64,000 bases of DNA from Paracoccaceae bacterium (GCA_030697175.1 JAUYQR010000011.1:310001-374000), one strand, 5' to 3'; numbered from the stretch's first letter, positions 1 through 8,027 are shown. Translations and numbers: made by a program. The notes: generated from the letters alone by a model not told the origin.

Positions 1-60
1 CGCATGACATGACGCAACGTTTACCGCGGCGTGACGGCCAGTCGTGCTACCCTTTTCGCC

Positions 61-714
61 ATGCTCCTGATCGCACGCCATGATTATACCCGGGCCGAAT
101 GGCTCAGCGACGCCGCCGTTCACGTCTCGGGCGTGGTGCTGGCGTTTGTCGCGGTTCCGGTGCTCGTCTGCCTCGCGGTCATCCTGCGCGGCGACGCCCC
201 TGCGGTCGCGGGAACCACGCTCTACGGTGTGGCGCTGATCGCGATGCTGCTTTGCTCGGCGCTCTACAACATGACCATCGAAGCCCGTCGCCGCGCCTTC
301 TTCCGCCACCTTGACCACACCGCGATCTTCATCAAGATCGCCGCCACCTACACGCCCTTCCTGATGCTGTCGGGCGGTCAGGGCGGCTGGCTCCTGCCCG
401 GTCTCTGGGGGGCGGCGGTGGCAGGCTCCGGCATGCGCATCATGGCCCCCGACCGTCTGAAACTGGTCGCCGTCGGGCTCGCGCTGGCGATGGGCTGGGC
501 CGGCCTCTTCGCAGGCAGCGATTTCTTCGCCAGCCTGTCGTGGTCGGTCACCCTGCTGATCGTGACGGGCGGCGCGCTCTACACCATTGGCGTCGGTTTC
601 TTCCTGTTTGAACGTCTGCCGTTTCACTACACGATCTGGCACCTCTTCGTGCTGGCCGCCAGCATGGTGTTCTACGCCGCCGTCACCCTGCACCTGATCC
701 AGACCGCCGCCTGA
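61..714 (+). CDS. trhA: Hemolysin III / TrhA-like seven-helix membrane protein
   Basis: Inner-membrane protein of the PAQR/hemolysin III family; the family's biochemical role is not settled (lipid homeostasis and putative zinc hydrolase have been proposed). The chain is almost entirely hydrophobic and can hold seven helices. The family landmarks are present: an early His before helix 1 (AVHVSG), the FRHLDHTAIF block followed by YTPFL, and WHLF near the C-terminus. From the ATG at 61 it is 217 aa, the usual length; a GTG at 31 would add ten residues, and neither start has a good ribosome binding site. It stands alone, upstream of a 417-base gap. Family sure, function not. Confidence 0.85.
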   Translation: MLLIARHDYTRAEWLSDAAVHVSGVVLAFVAVPVLVCLAVILRGDAPAVAGTTLYGVALIAMLLCSALYNMTIEARRRAFFRHLDHTAIFIKIAATYTPFLMLSGGQGGWLLPGLWGAAVAGSGMRIMAPDRLKLVAVGLALAMGWAGLFAGSDFFASLSWSVTLLIVTGGALYTIGVGFFLFERLPFHYTIWHLFVLAASMVFYAAVTLHLIQTAA

Positions 715-884
715 CGCCTGACCGCCCCGATCCCCGCCTGCCCGCTCCGCCGATCACGGGCGTCGGGCTCCCTGCGTCAGTGTCCCCGCCCGACCGCCTT
801 CCGCGCCGTCCCGTCCACCCGATGACGCGCCGCCCCTTCCTTCTTCTTTGCAAGAATATCCCACGGGAGGGTGACGGGCGATCA

Positions 885-962
885 GAAACTCTCCAGTGGA
901 GAGTTTCCGCCAGGAACGCCCGGTCCGTGGCCGGGCGGAATCGGGAGGGTGTGAAACCCTCC
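885..962. repeat. Three adjacent inverted repeats (palindrome cluster)
   Basis: Three stems lie end to end. GAAACTCTCC (885-894) pairs with GGAGAGTTTC (898-907) around AGT, ten perfect base pairs. CGCCCGG (917-923) pairs with CCGGGCG (931-937). GGAGGGT (944-950) pairs with ACCCTCC (956-962). The first palindrome shares its CCAGTGG centre with another at 41546-41562. None has a T-run, so simple termination is not obvious; a repeat family or a structured transcript is possible. Confidence 0.6.
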
Positions 963-1102
963 AGTCCCGTCCGAAAGAAAGGAGGCCAGCCTCAGGGTGC
1001 GTCTGGCGCAAGCCTCTCGCGCCCAAGCGCAGGCAGACATACCACCCAATTCCGTTAAGAATTTCCTAACAAAATAAGTAAGTATTTGAATTTTATAGAT
1101 AT

Positions 1103-1125
1103 TAAAAATGTCCCACCGTGGGACA
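1103..1125 (-). terminator. Rho-independent terminator of the D-amino acid transaminase gene
   Basis: TGTCCCAC (1109-1116) and GTGGGACA (1118-1125) form a perfect inverted repeat seven bases beyond the transaminase stop, read on the minus strand. It is followed on that strand by five T (1108-1104). A near-identical copy ends the channel gene at 41445-41466. Confidence 0.75.
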
Positions 1126-1131
1126 CGGCCC

Positions 1132-1995
1132 TCAGATCGCGGCCTTCCGCATCTCGTCCAGATAGATTTCCCGCAGCCGCACCGCCACCGGCCCCGGCTT
1201 GCCGGTCCCCACCGCCGCGCCGTCGATCTCGACCACCGGCATCACGAAAATCGACGCCGCCGTCGAAAACGCCTCATCCGCCGCCTGCGCCTCCGCGATC
1301 GTGAAGGCCCGCTCCTCCACCTCGAACTGCGCCTCCGCCGCGAACCGCAGCACCGCCGCCCGCGTGATCCCGTGCAGGATGTCCGACCCCAAGGCCCGCG
1401 TGATGATCCGGTTGCCCTTCACGATATAGGCGTTGTTCGACGTCCCCTCCGTCACACTGCCCGCCTCGTCCACAAACCAGCTGTCATCGACACCAGCCTT
1501 CTTCGCCGCCACCTTCCCCATCGAGGGGTACAGCAACTGCACCGTCTTGATATCCACCCGGCTCCACCGCAGGTCCGGGATCGAGATTACCTTGAACCCC
1601 ACCTTCGCCGCCGGCGCATCAGCCAGGTTCGGCACGTTCTGGGTGAACGCCACCACCGTCCCCGGCAGCGAGGGGTCGGGAAACAGGAACGACCGATCTC
1701 CCGGATTGCCGCGCGTGACCTGCAGGTAGATCATCCCCTGCTCGATCCCGTTGCGCGCCACCAGCTCCCGGTGCATCGCCAGCAGCTCCGCCTCCGACAC
1801 CGGGCACGTCATCTCCAGTTCTGCCAAAGACCGCGCCAGTCGCTTCGCATGACCACCAAAGTCGATCAGCTTGCCATCCAGCACGCTCGTCACCTCATAA
1901 ACCCCGTCGGCCATCAGGAAGCCGCGGTCAAAGATCGAAACCTTCGCCTCCGCTTCAGGCAGGTAGTCTCCGTTCACATAGACGGTGCGGCTCAT
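1132..1995 (-). CDS. dat: D-amino acid transaminase (class IV aminotransferase)
   Basis: Cytosolic PLP enzyme of fold type IV, 287 aa. It moves amino groups between D-amino acids and keto acids, for example making D-glutamate for peptidoglycan or breaking D-amino acids down. The N-terminus (VYVNGDYLPEAEAKVSIFDRG) and the segment TEGTSNNAYIV are typical of the D-alanine transaminase branch rather than IlvE. The start lies three bases after the epimerase stop, so the two are one transcript. It ends at a clear terminator. Exact substrate is inferred; a branched-chain or aminodeoxychorismate-lyase role is less likely. Confidence 0.85.
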   Translation of the reverse strand: MSRTVYVNGDYLPEAEAKVSIFDRGFLMADGVYEVTSVLDGKLIDFGGHAKRLARSLAELEMTCPVSEAELLAMHRELVARNGIEQGMIYLQVTRGNPGDRSFLFPDPSLPGTVVAFTQNVPNLADAPAAKVGFKVISIPDLRWSRVDIKTVQLLYPSMGKVAAKKAGVDDSWFVDEAGSVTEGTSNNAYIVKGNRIITRALGSDILHGITRAAVLRFAAEAQFEVEERAFTIAEAQAADEAFSTAASIFVMPVVEIDGAAVGTGKPGPVAVRLREIYLDEMRKAAI

Positions 1996-1998
1996 GCT

Positions 1999-2961
1999 TT
2001 ATCCCCAAAGGTTGACGTCGGGTGGATGCACCCCATCGGCATCATAATGCAGCGGGTTTTCGCGGTCTTCGGCCAGAAGCAGCGGCGCGTCAAGATCCGT
2101 CCACGCCGCCCCCTGCGCCAGAAGCACCGCCGGAGCCATTGCCAGGGACGATCCAACCATGCAGCCGACCATGACCTGAAACCCCATTGCCCGTGCCGCA
2201 TCCCGCATTGCCAGCGCCTCGGTCAGCCCCCCGGTCTTGTCGAGCTTAAGGTTCACCACATCATACTTGCCGCGAAGGTCGGCAAGGCTGGCGCGGTCGT
2301 GGCAGGCTTCGTCGGCACACACGGGAACCGGCCGGGCAATCTCGGACAGCATTCCGTCTGCCCCGGCGGGAAGGGGCTGCTCCACCAGTTCCACCCCCAG
2401 CCGAACCAAGTGCGGCGCAAGATCGGTGTAGACCTCGGGGGTCCAGCCTTCGTTTGCATCGACTATGATCCGGCTTCGCGGCGCACCGGCGCGTACCGCC
2501 TCAAGCCGGGGCATGTCATCGGCTGTCCCGAGCTTGATCTTCAAGATCGGCCGGTGCGCGTTCAGGCGGGCCGCCTTTTCCATCTCATCTGGCGAGGCGA
2601 GGGAAAGCGTGAACGCGGTCACCACGGGCAGAGGCCGAGGCAAGCCGGCCAACGCCCAAACGCGCACTCGCGCCTGCTTGGCCTCAAGGTCCCAAAGGGC
2701 AGCATCGACGGCGTTACGCGCCGCGCCCGGGGCAAGCGCGTCCTGCAAATCTTGGCGGGTAATGCTTGGGGGCAGGGCGCCGACGGCGGCACGCACGCTT
2801 TCCGGCGTTTCGCCGTAGCGGGCATAGGGCACACATTCACCCCAGCCCGTAACGCCGCCCCGAGCAATGCGCACAGTCAGCACCCGTGCCTCGGTCTTTG
2901 TTCCACGGCTGATGGTAAAGGCCTGAGCGAGAGGAAAACGGTCTTCTGTCGCGATGATCAT
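1999..2961 (-). CDS. dgcA: Enolase-superfamily dipeptide epimerase / N-acyl amino acid racemase
   Basis: 320 aa member of the muconate-lactonizing subgroup of the enolase superfamily, an abstract-a-proton epimerase acting in the cytosol. Seen are the KIK catalytic lysine motif (ILKIKLG, about residue 141), the metal ligands in IIVDANEGW, VEQPL and CADEAC, and the second lysine in NLKLDKTGG. These fit either L-Ala-D/L-Glu epimerase (murein peptide recycling) or DgcA, the N-acetyl-D-glutamate racemase of marine alphaproteobacteria. The adjoining D-amino acid transaminase fits both. No DgcN partner (DUF1611) is visible, so the symbol is a suggestion only. Confidence 0.8.
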   Translation of the reverse strand: MIIATEDRFPLAQAFTISRGTKTEARVLTVRIARGGVTGWGECVPYARYGETPESVRAAVGALPPSITRQDLQDALAPGAARNAVDAALWDLEAKQARVRVWALAGLPRPLPVVTAFTLSLASPDEMEKAARLNAHRPILKIKLGTADDMPRLEAVRAGAPRSRIIVDANEGWTPEVYTDLAPHLVRLGVELVEQPLPAGADGMLSEIARPVPVCADEACHDRASLADLRGKYDVVNLKLDKTGGLTEALAMRDAARAMGFQVMVGCMVGSSLAMAPAVLLAQGAAWTDLDAPLLLAEDRENPLHYDADGVHPPDVNLWG

Positions 2962-2995
2962 CGAAACCAGCTTTCACGGTTCGTGAGTGCCGATC

Positions 2996-3610
2996 CTACC
3001 AGATGGAAAACGACGGAAAGATCTCCATCGCCTGGACATGGTCCAAGAGTCTGGCAAGTGGAATGAACGTCAGGAAGACCAGAGCATCCATCAGGTTGTG
3101 CCGCAGATGGTGGACCGATACGACCACCGTCGCTTGGGTCTTGAAACCGGAAAGCCGCGGCACGATCATTGGCACCCGTGCCGCATAGGCATCATAGGTG
3201 GGACCGAACTGGCCGCGAAGAAAAGCCTCCTCCTTGCGCGCGGTGATCGAGAGAATTGCCAAGGTCATGCCCCCCAAAAAGAGCGTCAAGACCACCGATC
3301 CGAGCATGAGGCCGAAGCCCAGCACACCGATTGTCGAAAACAGGTAAAGCGGGTGGCGGCAGATCGAATAGGGGCCGTCCTGCATGACCGTCATGTTCTT
3401 GTGGCCACCAATGTAGAGTATCGACCAGAAACGGCCAAGAACGGCAGCGACAACAAGCCCGATTCCGGCGACATTCATCGTTTCGCGCACAAGTCCCGAC
3501 CAGGGAGACACCGCGCAGATCGCCAGCGGAAGAGACAAGACGAACGTTGCTCGAAGGATATTGACGCGAATTAGTTGGTTAACCGGCACGGAACGCGACG
3601 AACTGGACAC
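2996..3610 (-). CDS. Isoprenylcysteine carboxyl methyltransferase-like membrane protein
   Basis: Small integral membrane protein with four to five hydrophobic segments and the signature GPYSICRHPLYL about 100 residues in, followed by KEEAFL. That motif marks the ICMT/phospholipid-methyltransferase fold, which binds S-adenosylmethionine at the membrane. The bacterial substrate is unknown. I prefer the GTG start at 3610 because AAGGAG lies six bases before it (204 aa); an ATG at 3637 would give 213 aa but has no such site. It is transcribed away from mcl1. Function beyond the family is not claimed. Confidence 0.75.
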   Translation of the reverse strand: MSSSSRSVPVNQLIRVNILRATFVLSLPLAICAVSPWSGLVRETMNVAGIGLVVAAVLGRFWSILYIGGHKNMTVMQDGPYSICRHPLYLFSTIGVLGFGLMLGSVVLTLFLGGMTLAILSITARKEEAFLRGQFGPTYDAYAARVPMIVPRLSGFKTQATVVVSVHHLRHNLMDALVFLTFIPLARLLDHVQAMEIFPSFSIW

Positions 3611-3708
3611 GCGGAACTCCTTCATTTTCGCTCGCATGGGCCCGTTTTGCGGTGGTTGGTCAATAGTCTTGTTCGTGGCTGTCCATTGCTGCGCTTGCGT
3701 ATGGCCTG

Positions 3709-3726
3709 TTGCGCTTGCTTGCGCAA
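3709..3726. promoter_or_regulatory. Inverted repeat TTGCGC-N6-GCGCAA upstream of mcl1
   Basis: TTGCGC (3709-3714) and GCGCAA (3721-3726) form a perfect inverted repeat 53 bases before the mcl1 start. A further copy of GCGCTTGC lies just upstream (3691-3698). This looks like a regulator binding site for acetate/C2 control of mcl1, but the protein is not identified. Confidence 0.4.
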
Positions 3727-3778
3727 TAAACTAACGCTGCAACACATACGCACGAAATTAAGTTACCAAGAGGACTTC

Positions 3779-4738
3779 ATGAGCTTTCGCCTGCAGCCCG
3801 CTGCCCCCGCTCGCCCGAATCGGTGTCAGCTTTTTGGACCCGGTTCGCGCTCTGAGCTTTTTGCCAAGATGGCGGCTTCATCGGCCGACGTGATCAACCT
3901 TGACCTTGAGGATTCGGTGGCACCTGCCGACAAGGCGCAGGCGCGGGCGAACATCATCCAGGCGATCACTGACATTGACTGGGGACGCAAGACATTGAGC
4001 GTTCGCATCAACGGCCTCGACACCCCGTATTGGTATCGGGATGTGGTCGATCTGCTGGAACAGGCAGGCGAGCGGCTTGACCAGATCATGATCCCCAAGG
4101 TCGGCTGTGCAGCCGATGTTTATGCCGTGGACGCTTTGGTCACATCTTGCGAAGCGGCGGCGGGGCGGAAGAAACGGATCAGCCTTGAAGTCATCATCGA
4201 AACCGCTGCCGGGATCACGCATGTCGATGAAATCGCAGACTCTTCCCCCCGACTGCAGGCGATGAGCCTTGGGGCAGCAGACTTCGCCGCCAGCATGGGG
4301 ATGCAAACCACCGGTATCGGCGGTACCCAGGAAAACTACTACATGCATCGCGACGGAGCGAAGTACTGGTCCGACCCTTGGCATTGGGCGCAGACGGCGA
4401 TCGTCGCAGCCTGCCGGACCCACGGCGTCTTGCCGGTTGATGGGCCGTTCGGGGATTTTTCGGACGAGGAAGGGTTCCGCGCCCAAGCGCGGCGGTCGGC
4501 GACATTGGGGATGGTCGGCAAGTGGGCGATCCACCCCAGGCAGGTGGCACTTGCGAACGAGGTATTCACTCCGTCCGACGGCGCAGTGACCGAGGCGCGC
4601 GAGATTCTTGCGGCGATGGAGGCCGCCAAAGCCGCCGGGCAAGGCGCCGCCGTCTACAAGGGGCGACTGGTCGACATTGCCAGCATGCGCCAGGCGGAGG
4701 TGATCGTGCGACAGGCTGAAATCATTGCGGGAGCCTGA
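3779..4738 (+). CDS. mcl1: L-malyl-CoA / beta-methylmalyl-CoA lyase
   Basis: 319 aa CitE-like enzyme of the ethylmalonyl-CoA pathway. It cleaves beta-methylmalyl-CoA to propionyl-CoA and glyoxylate and condenses or cleaves L-malyl-CoA, letting cells without isocitrate lyase grow on acetate. The sequence reads very close to the known Rhodobacter enzyme: opening MSFRLQPAAPARPNRCQLFG, the metal site around NLDLEDSV, and GAADFAASMGMQTTGIGG. AAGAGGA lies five bases before the ATG. The flanking accA and the downstream phaAB genes also belong to acetyl-CoA metabolism. It is followed by a terminator. Confidence 0.95.
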   Translation: MSFRLQPAAPARPNRCQLFGPGSRSELFAKMAASSADVINLDLEDSVAPADKAQARANIIQAITDIDWGRKTLSVRINGLDTPYWYRDVVDLLEQAGERLDQIMIPKVGCAADVYAVDALVTSCEAAAGRKKRISLEVIIETAAGITHVDEIADSSPRLQAMSLGAADFAASMGMQTTGIGGTQENYYMHRDGAKYWSDPWHWAQTAIVAACRTHGVLPVDGPFGDFSDEEGFRAQARRSATLGMVGKWAIHPRQVALANEVFTPSDGAVTEAREILAAMEAAKAAGQGAAVYKGRLVDIASMRQAEVIVRQAEIIAGA

Positions 4739-4750
4739 TGAATCGTTGAC

Positions 4751-4776
4751 AAAACGCCCTTTAAACGGGCAGTTTT
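4751..4776 (+). terminator. Terminator after mcl1
   Basis: AAAACGCCC and GGGCAGTTTT flank TTTAAAC, giving a stem of eight to nine pairs with one bulged A and a T-run on both strands. It lies 12 bases after the mcl1 stop and could also end a minus-strand transcript. Confidence 0.7.
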
Positions 4777-4823
4777 CTCAGGCGACAGCCTGATCACCGG
4801 GCAGTCGGCAAAAGGATACCTGA

Positions 4824-4959
4824 GCCGCGCACCCAAGGGGAGGGGAGGCCCCGCGCGGCGAATGGGAGGATGCACGCCCCGTGGCCCAGCCACGGGGCGG
4901 TGCTGTTTGTGGACCGTCATCCTCGGTTGCTGGAGTTGGGACTGGCGTGGACACGCCAG
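4824..4959. ncRNA. Candidate structured RNA or leader between mcl1 and accA
   Basis: Three strong stems follow each other in a stretch with no gene. GCCGCGC (4824-4830) pairs with GCGCGGC (4853-4859), CGCCCCGTGG (4875-4884) with CCACGGGGCG (4890-4899), and CTGGCGTG (4942-4949) with CACGCCAG (4952-4959). Read on the minus strand, the loop of the first stem and the next spacer carry CCTCCCCTCCCC and TCCTCCC, like the anti-Shine-Dalgarno loops of the CCUCCUCCC-type alphaproteobacterial small RNAs, and the bidirectional terminator at 4751-4776 would end such a transcript. Read on the plus strand it could be an accA leader. No known riboswitch class was recognised. Confidence 0.35.
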
Positions 4960-5030
4960 ACAAATCTTGCCGAGTTGCATCGCGGCGGGGCCGCGGGCAT
5001 ATAGGAACGGCCCCCGGAAGGATAACCTTG

Positions 5031-5990
5031 ATGAACTACCTGGAATTCGAAAAGCCGCTCGCCGAAATCGAAGGCAAGGCCGAAGAACTCAGGGCGATGG
5101 CCAAGAGCAGCCCCGGTATGGACGTGTCCAAGGAAGCCGAGGCGCTGGATCGCAAGGCAGAAACCGCGCTGCGCGATCTCTACAAGAACCTGACTGCCTG
5201 GCAGAAATGCCTTGTTGCCAGGCACCCCGACCGACCGCATTGCAAGGACTATGTGGAGGCGCTGTTCACCGAATTCACCAGTTTGGCGGGCGACCGCGCC
5301 TTTGCTGACGACCATGCGGTGATGGGCGGGATCGCGCGGTTCAATGATCAGCCGGTCGTCGTGATCGGCCACGAGAAGGGCAACGATACCAAGACCCGGA
5401 TCGAGCGGAACTTCGGCATGGCGCGGCCCGAGGGGTATCGCAAGGCGATCCGGTTGATGGACCTGGCCGATCGGTTCCGGCTGCCGGTGATCACGCTGGT
5501 CGACACGCCCGGCGCCTATCCCGGCAAAGGCGCCGAAGAGCGCGGTCAGGCCGAGGCTATTGCGCGCAGCACTGAGAAGTGTCTGGCGATCGGAGTGCCG
5601 CTGATTTCGGTAGTCATCGGCGAAGGCGGGTCCGGCGGCGCGGTGGCTTTTGCTACGGCGAACCGCGTGGCGATGCTGGAACATTCGGTCTATTCGGTGA
5701 TCAGCCCGGAAGGCTGTGCGTCGATCCTGTGGAAGGACGCTGAAAAGATGCGCGAGGCGGCCGAGGCGCTGCGGCTTACCGCTCAGGATTTGCAGAAGCT
5801 GGGTGTGATCGACAGGATCATCAAGGAACCGATGGGCGGTGCGCAACGTGCCCCAAAGGAGGCTATCGACGCTGTCGGCAAGGCGATCGAGACGATGCTG
5901 AAGGAACTGTCAGGCAAGAAGCCCGAAGCCCTGATCCGCGACCGGCGGCAGAAATTTCTCGACATGGGGACAAAGGGTCTGGCTGCGTGA
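5031..5990 (+). CDS. accA: Acetyl-CoA carboxylase carboxyltransferase subunit alpha
   Basis: 319 aa, the normal length. With AccD it forms the carboxyltransferase that moves CO2 from biotinylated AccB to acetyl-CoA, the first step of fatty acid synthesis in the cytosol. Typical segments are [10 protein letters not shown] at the start, [37 protein letters not shown] and GEGGSGGA (oxyanion holes of the crotonase fold). The ATG at 5031 has GGAAGGAT ten bases upstream. Its stop overlaps the GTG start of the next gene by four bases. Confidence 0.97.
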   Translation: MNYLEFEKPLAEIEGKAEELRAMAKSSPGMDVSKEAEALDRKAETALRDLYKNLTAWQKCLVARHPDRPHCKDYVEALFTEFTSLAGDRAFADDHAVMGGIARFNDQPVVVIGHEKGNDTKTRIERNFGMARPEGYRKAIRLMDLADRFRLPVITLVDTPGAYPGKGAEERGQAEAIARSTEKCLAIGVPLISVVIGEGGSGGAVAFATANRVAMLEHSVYSVISPEGCASILWKDAEKMREAAEALRLTAQDLQKLGVIDRIIKEPMGGAQRAPKEAIDAVGKAIETMLKELSGKKPEALIRDRRQKFLDMGTKGLAA

Positions 5991-6304
5991 CCAACCCCTG
6001 GTTCTTGATCGTCATCGCCGGATTGCTGGAAACCGGCTGGGCGCTTGGGCTGAAGTATTCTGAAGGCTTCTCCAAGCCGATCCCGTCGACCCTGACGGTG
6101 ATCGGGGCGCTGGCAAGCTTTTACCTGCTGAGCTTGGCGATGCGGGACATTCCAGTCGGGACGGCCTACGCCGTCTGGGTCGGAATCGGGGCGGTCGGCA
6201 CAGCGGTCGCGGCGGTTATCCTCTTCGGCGAACCGATCAGCGCACTGCGGACCGCAGGAATCCTGCTGATCATCGGCGGAATCGTGGCGCTGAAGCTGGC
6301 GTGA
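5987..6304 (+). CDS. sugE: SugE/Gdx-type small multidrug resistance transporter
   Basis: 105 aa, four hydrophobic helices, the size of the SMR family. The membrane-embedded glutamate in helix 1 ([15 protein letters not shown]) and the G-W-x-x-G-L-K-Y pattern fit the Gdx/SugE branch, which exports guanidinium and some quaternary ammonium compounds as a dual-topology dimer. It starts with GTG overlapping the accA stop (GTGA), so it is translationally coupled to a fatty-acid gene, an association without an obvious reason. I saw no guanidine riboswitch upstream. Confidence 0.88.
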   Translation: MTNPWFLIVIAGLLETGWALGLKYSEGFSKPIPSTLTVIGALASFYLLSLAMRDIPVGTAYAVWVGIGAVGTAVAAVILFGEPISALRTAGILLIIGGIVALKLA

Positions 6305-6372
6305 TTGCGCCCGTCGGTGGGCATCAGGCAAGGACGCGGCGCACCCGTGGCAGTCGTTGTGGTCTTGCGGGA

Positions 6373-7101
6373 TCAGCGGGGTCTGAATCCTGCTTCGGCC
6401 ATCAGGCGGTCAGAGTGAGTTTCGACAGCGGCTTCAAGTTCGGCCATGAAAACCGGGATCGGCTTGCCGGGCGGGATCGGCGGCAGGAATTCCACGACGG
6501 CGAGGCCCGGGTGGCGCAGGATGCCGCGCTTGGGCCAGAAAACCCCAACATTGGTGGCCACGGGCTGGCAGGGCTGGGCGAGCTGTTCGTAAAGCAGCCC
6601 GGTGCCCACCTTGTAAGGCTTGACCACACCCGGGGCGACTCGGGTGCCTTGCGGGTAGATGATAAGCTGGCCCGGTTCGGCCGCGCCCCTGGCGACGTCG
6701 GCCTTCATCTTGGCGATGGCCGTTCCCCGCTTGCCCCGGTTGACCGGCACGCAGCCGATCTTCAGCGCATATTGGCCAAGAAAAGGCGTGTAGATCAGTT
6801 CCCGCTTCATGATGAACTTGCCAGCCGGGACGGCGTTGAAGATCAGGATGATGTCGAGAAAGCTTTGGTGCTTTGCGGCGACGACAGCCTCTGCCGTGGG
6901 CGGCGTGCCACGCACTTCGCAGCGCAGGCCACAGAGCAGACGAAGCGTGAAGATCACCCAGCGGCAGAAGGTCTTGCAAGCCGTCCGCGCGCCGATGCGC
7001 GAAAACAATGCCCAAGGCGCGAAGATCAGTGCGATCACGGCCATCGCCACATACATCTGCGCGATGAAGATCAGCGAGAGCAGCCAGCGAAACGCGATCA
7101 T
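6373..7101 (-). CDS. plsC: 1-acyl-sn-glycerol-3-phosphate acyltransferase
   Basis: 242 aa membrane-bound acyltransferase that makes phosphatidic acid in phospholipid synthesis. The HX4D motif is HQSFLD (about residue 78), followed by KREL, the glycine/proline block PVNRG and YPQGTR, all in the normal order. One or two N-terminal helices anchor it. Its ATG overlaps the ftsX stop by four bases, so it is the last gene of an ftsE-ftsX-plsC operon, tying envelope division to membrane lipid supply. Confidence 0.9.
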   Translation of the reverse strand: MIAFRWLLSLIFIAQMYVAMAVIALIFAPWALFSRIGARTACKTFCRWVIFTLRLLCGLRCEVRGTPPTAEAVVAAKHQSFLDIILIFNAVPAGKFIMKRELIYTPFLGQYALKIGCVPVNRGKRGTAIAKMKADVARGAAEPGQLIIYPQGTRVAPGVVKPYKVGTGLLYEQLAQPCQPVATNVGVFWPKRGILRHPGLAVVEFLPPIPPGKPIPVFMAELEAAVETHSDRLMAEAGFRPR

Positions 7102-8027
7102 GTGAGTTCCTTCAGTTTGGCAAATGCGGCGCGGCGAGTCGCCGCAAACGCTAAAAGGGCTGCGAGCGGCGGCAGGGCAAACGGCCAGAGCCAGCCCGAC
7201 CCGACAAAGCCAAGGCCGGTAAGAAAACCACCGGCAGCATCCGCAGCGGGCAGAAAGGCCACGCCAATGAGGCCGGCCACCGCCCCAATGGTCGCGCCGG
7301 TGAAGCTGCGCACGGTGAACCGGCGGACGAAGGCACGGGCGATGTAGCTGTCCTTCGCGCCGACAAGGCGAAGAACGCGGATCACCTCGGCGTTGGCCGC
7401 AAGTGCGGCGCTGGCGGCAAGGGTGATCATGGCGGCCATCGCGGCACCGATGAGGCCGATGGACAATATGCCCAAAAGTCGGATGCGGCCGGCTGCTTCG
7501 GCCAACGGGCGACGCCAGCGAGTATGGTCGTCCAGCACAGCGCCGGGAGCCTCGGCGGCGAGACGTTGGCGCAGCCCTTCACCATCATAGCCTGGATCGG
7601 CCTCGACGATTTCGATCAGCCGGGGGATTGGCAGGGCGTCAAGCGGCAAGTCGGGGCCGAACCACGGCTCCAGCAGGGCGCGCTGTTCGGCATCGGTCAG
7701 CGCGCGCGACGATGCGACGCCGGGCGTGCTGGCCAGCAGCGTCAGGATCGCATCGGTCTGCAGCTTCATCTGGTCTGGCGGAGCCGAAATGCGGATCGTC
7801 GCGGTGCGTGCCAATGCATCGGACCAGCGGTCGGCCAAGCGGCCCGAGGCAAGCGAAAGGGCAAGCGCGAAAACGCAAAGGAACGTCATCGCCCCCGCCG
7901 TGAAGGTGGTTAGCGTTGCCGTTGGGCCCGACTGCGGCACGACGCTGTGGGCGGGGTTCACGGGGGTTGCGTCCCTGCCGAACCGCGGAAGTGACAGATT
8001 TTGCAGCGAAAGGCTCATCAGTTTCAC
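7098..8027 (-). CDS. ftsX: Cell division protein FtsX (ABC-type permease)
   Basis: 309 aa. Partner of FtsE in the divisome; the complex passes a signal across the inner membrane to periplasmic murein hydrolases. One helix near residues 43-62 is followed by a periplasmic domain with the PGV-type block ASTPGVASSRAL, then three helices in the C-terminal FtsX domain (with VLRLVGAKDSYIARAFVRR). The start overlaps the ftsE stop by four bases (8024-8027). Confidence 0.9.
   Translation of the reverse strand: MKLMSLSLQNLSLPRFGRDATPVNPAHSVVPQSGPTATLTTFTAGAMTFLCVFALALSLASGRLADRWSDALARTATIRISAPPDQMKLQTDAILTLLASTPGVASSRALTDAEQRALLEPWFGPDLPLDALPIPRLIEIVEADPGYDGEGLRQRLAAEAPGAVLDDHTRWRRPLAEAAGRIRLLGILSIGLIGAAMAAMITLAASAALAANAEVIRVLRLVGAKDSYIARAFVRRFTVRSFTGATIGAVAGLIGVAFLPAADAAGGFLTGLGFVGSGWLWPFALPPLAALLAFAATRRAAFAKLKELT

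Larger units (their letters stand above)
715..1131. other. Intergenic gap with a cluster of hairpins
   Basis: This gap separates the hemolysin III gene from the convergent D-amino acid transaminase gene. I see no convincing gene in it. It holds three adjacent hairpins between 885 and 962, an A/T-rich stretch from about 1055 to 1108 and a terminator-type palindrome at 1109-1125. These are listed separately. Confidence 0.6.

Noticed and set aside
1108-3066. A 652-codon open frame on the plus strand
   Set aside because: It is antisense to the epimerase and D-amino acid transaminase genes, is rich in Arg/His/Pro and resembles nothing; it arises from the high G+C third positions of the real genes.
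4875-4899. The 10-pair hairpin before accA as a simple mcl1 terminator
   Set aside because: A proper terminator with a T-run already lies at 4751-4776, and this hairpin has no T-run.
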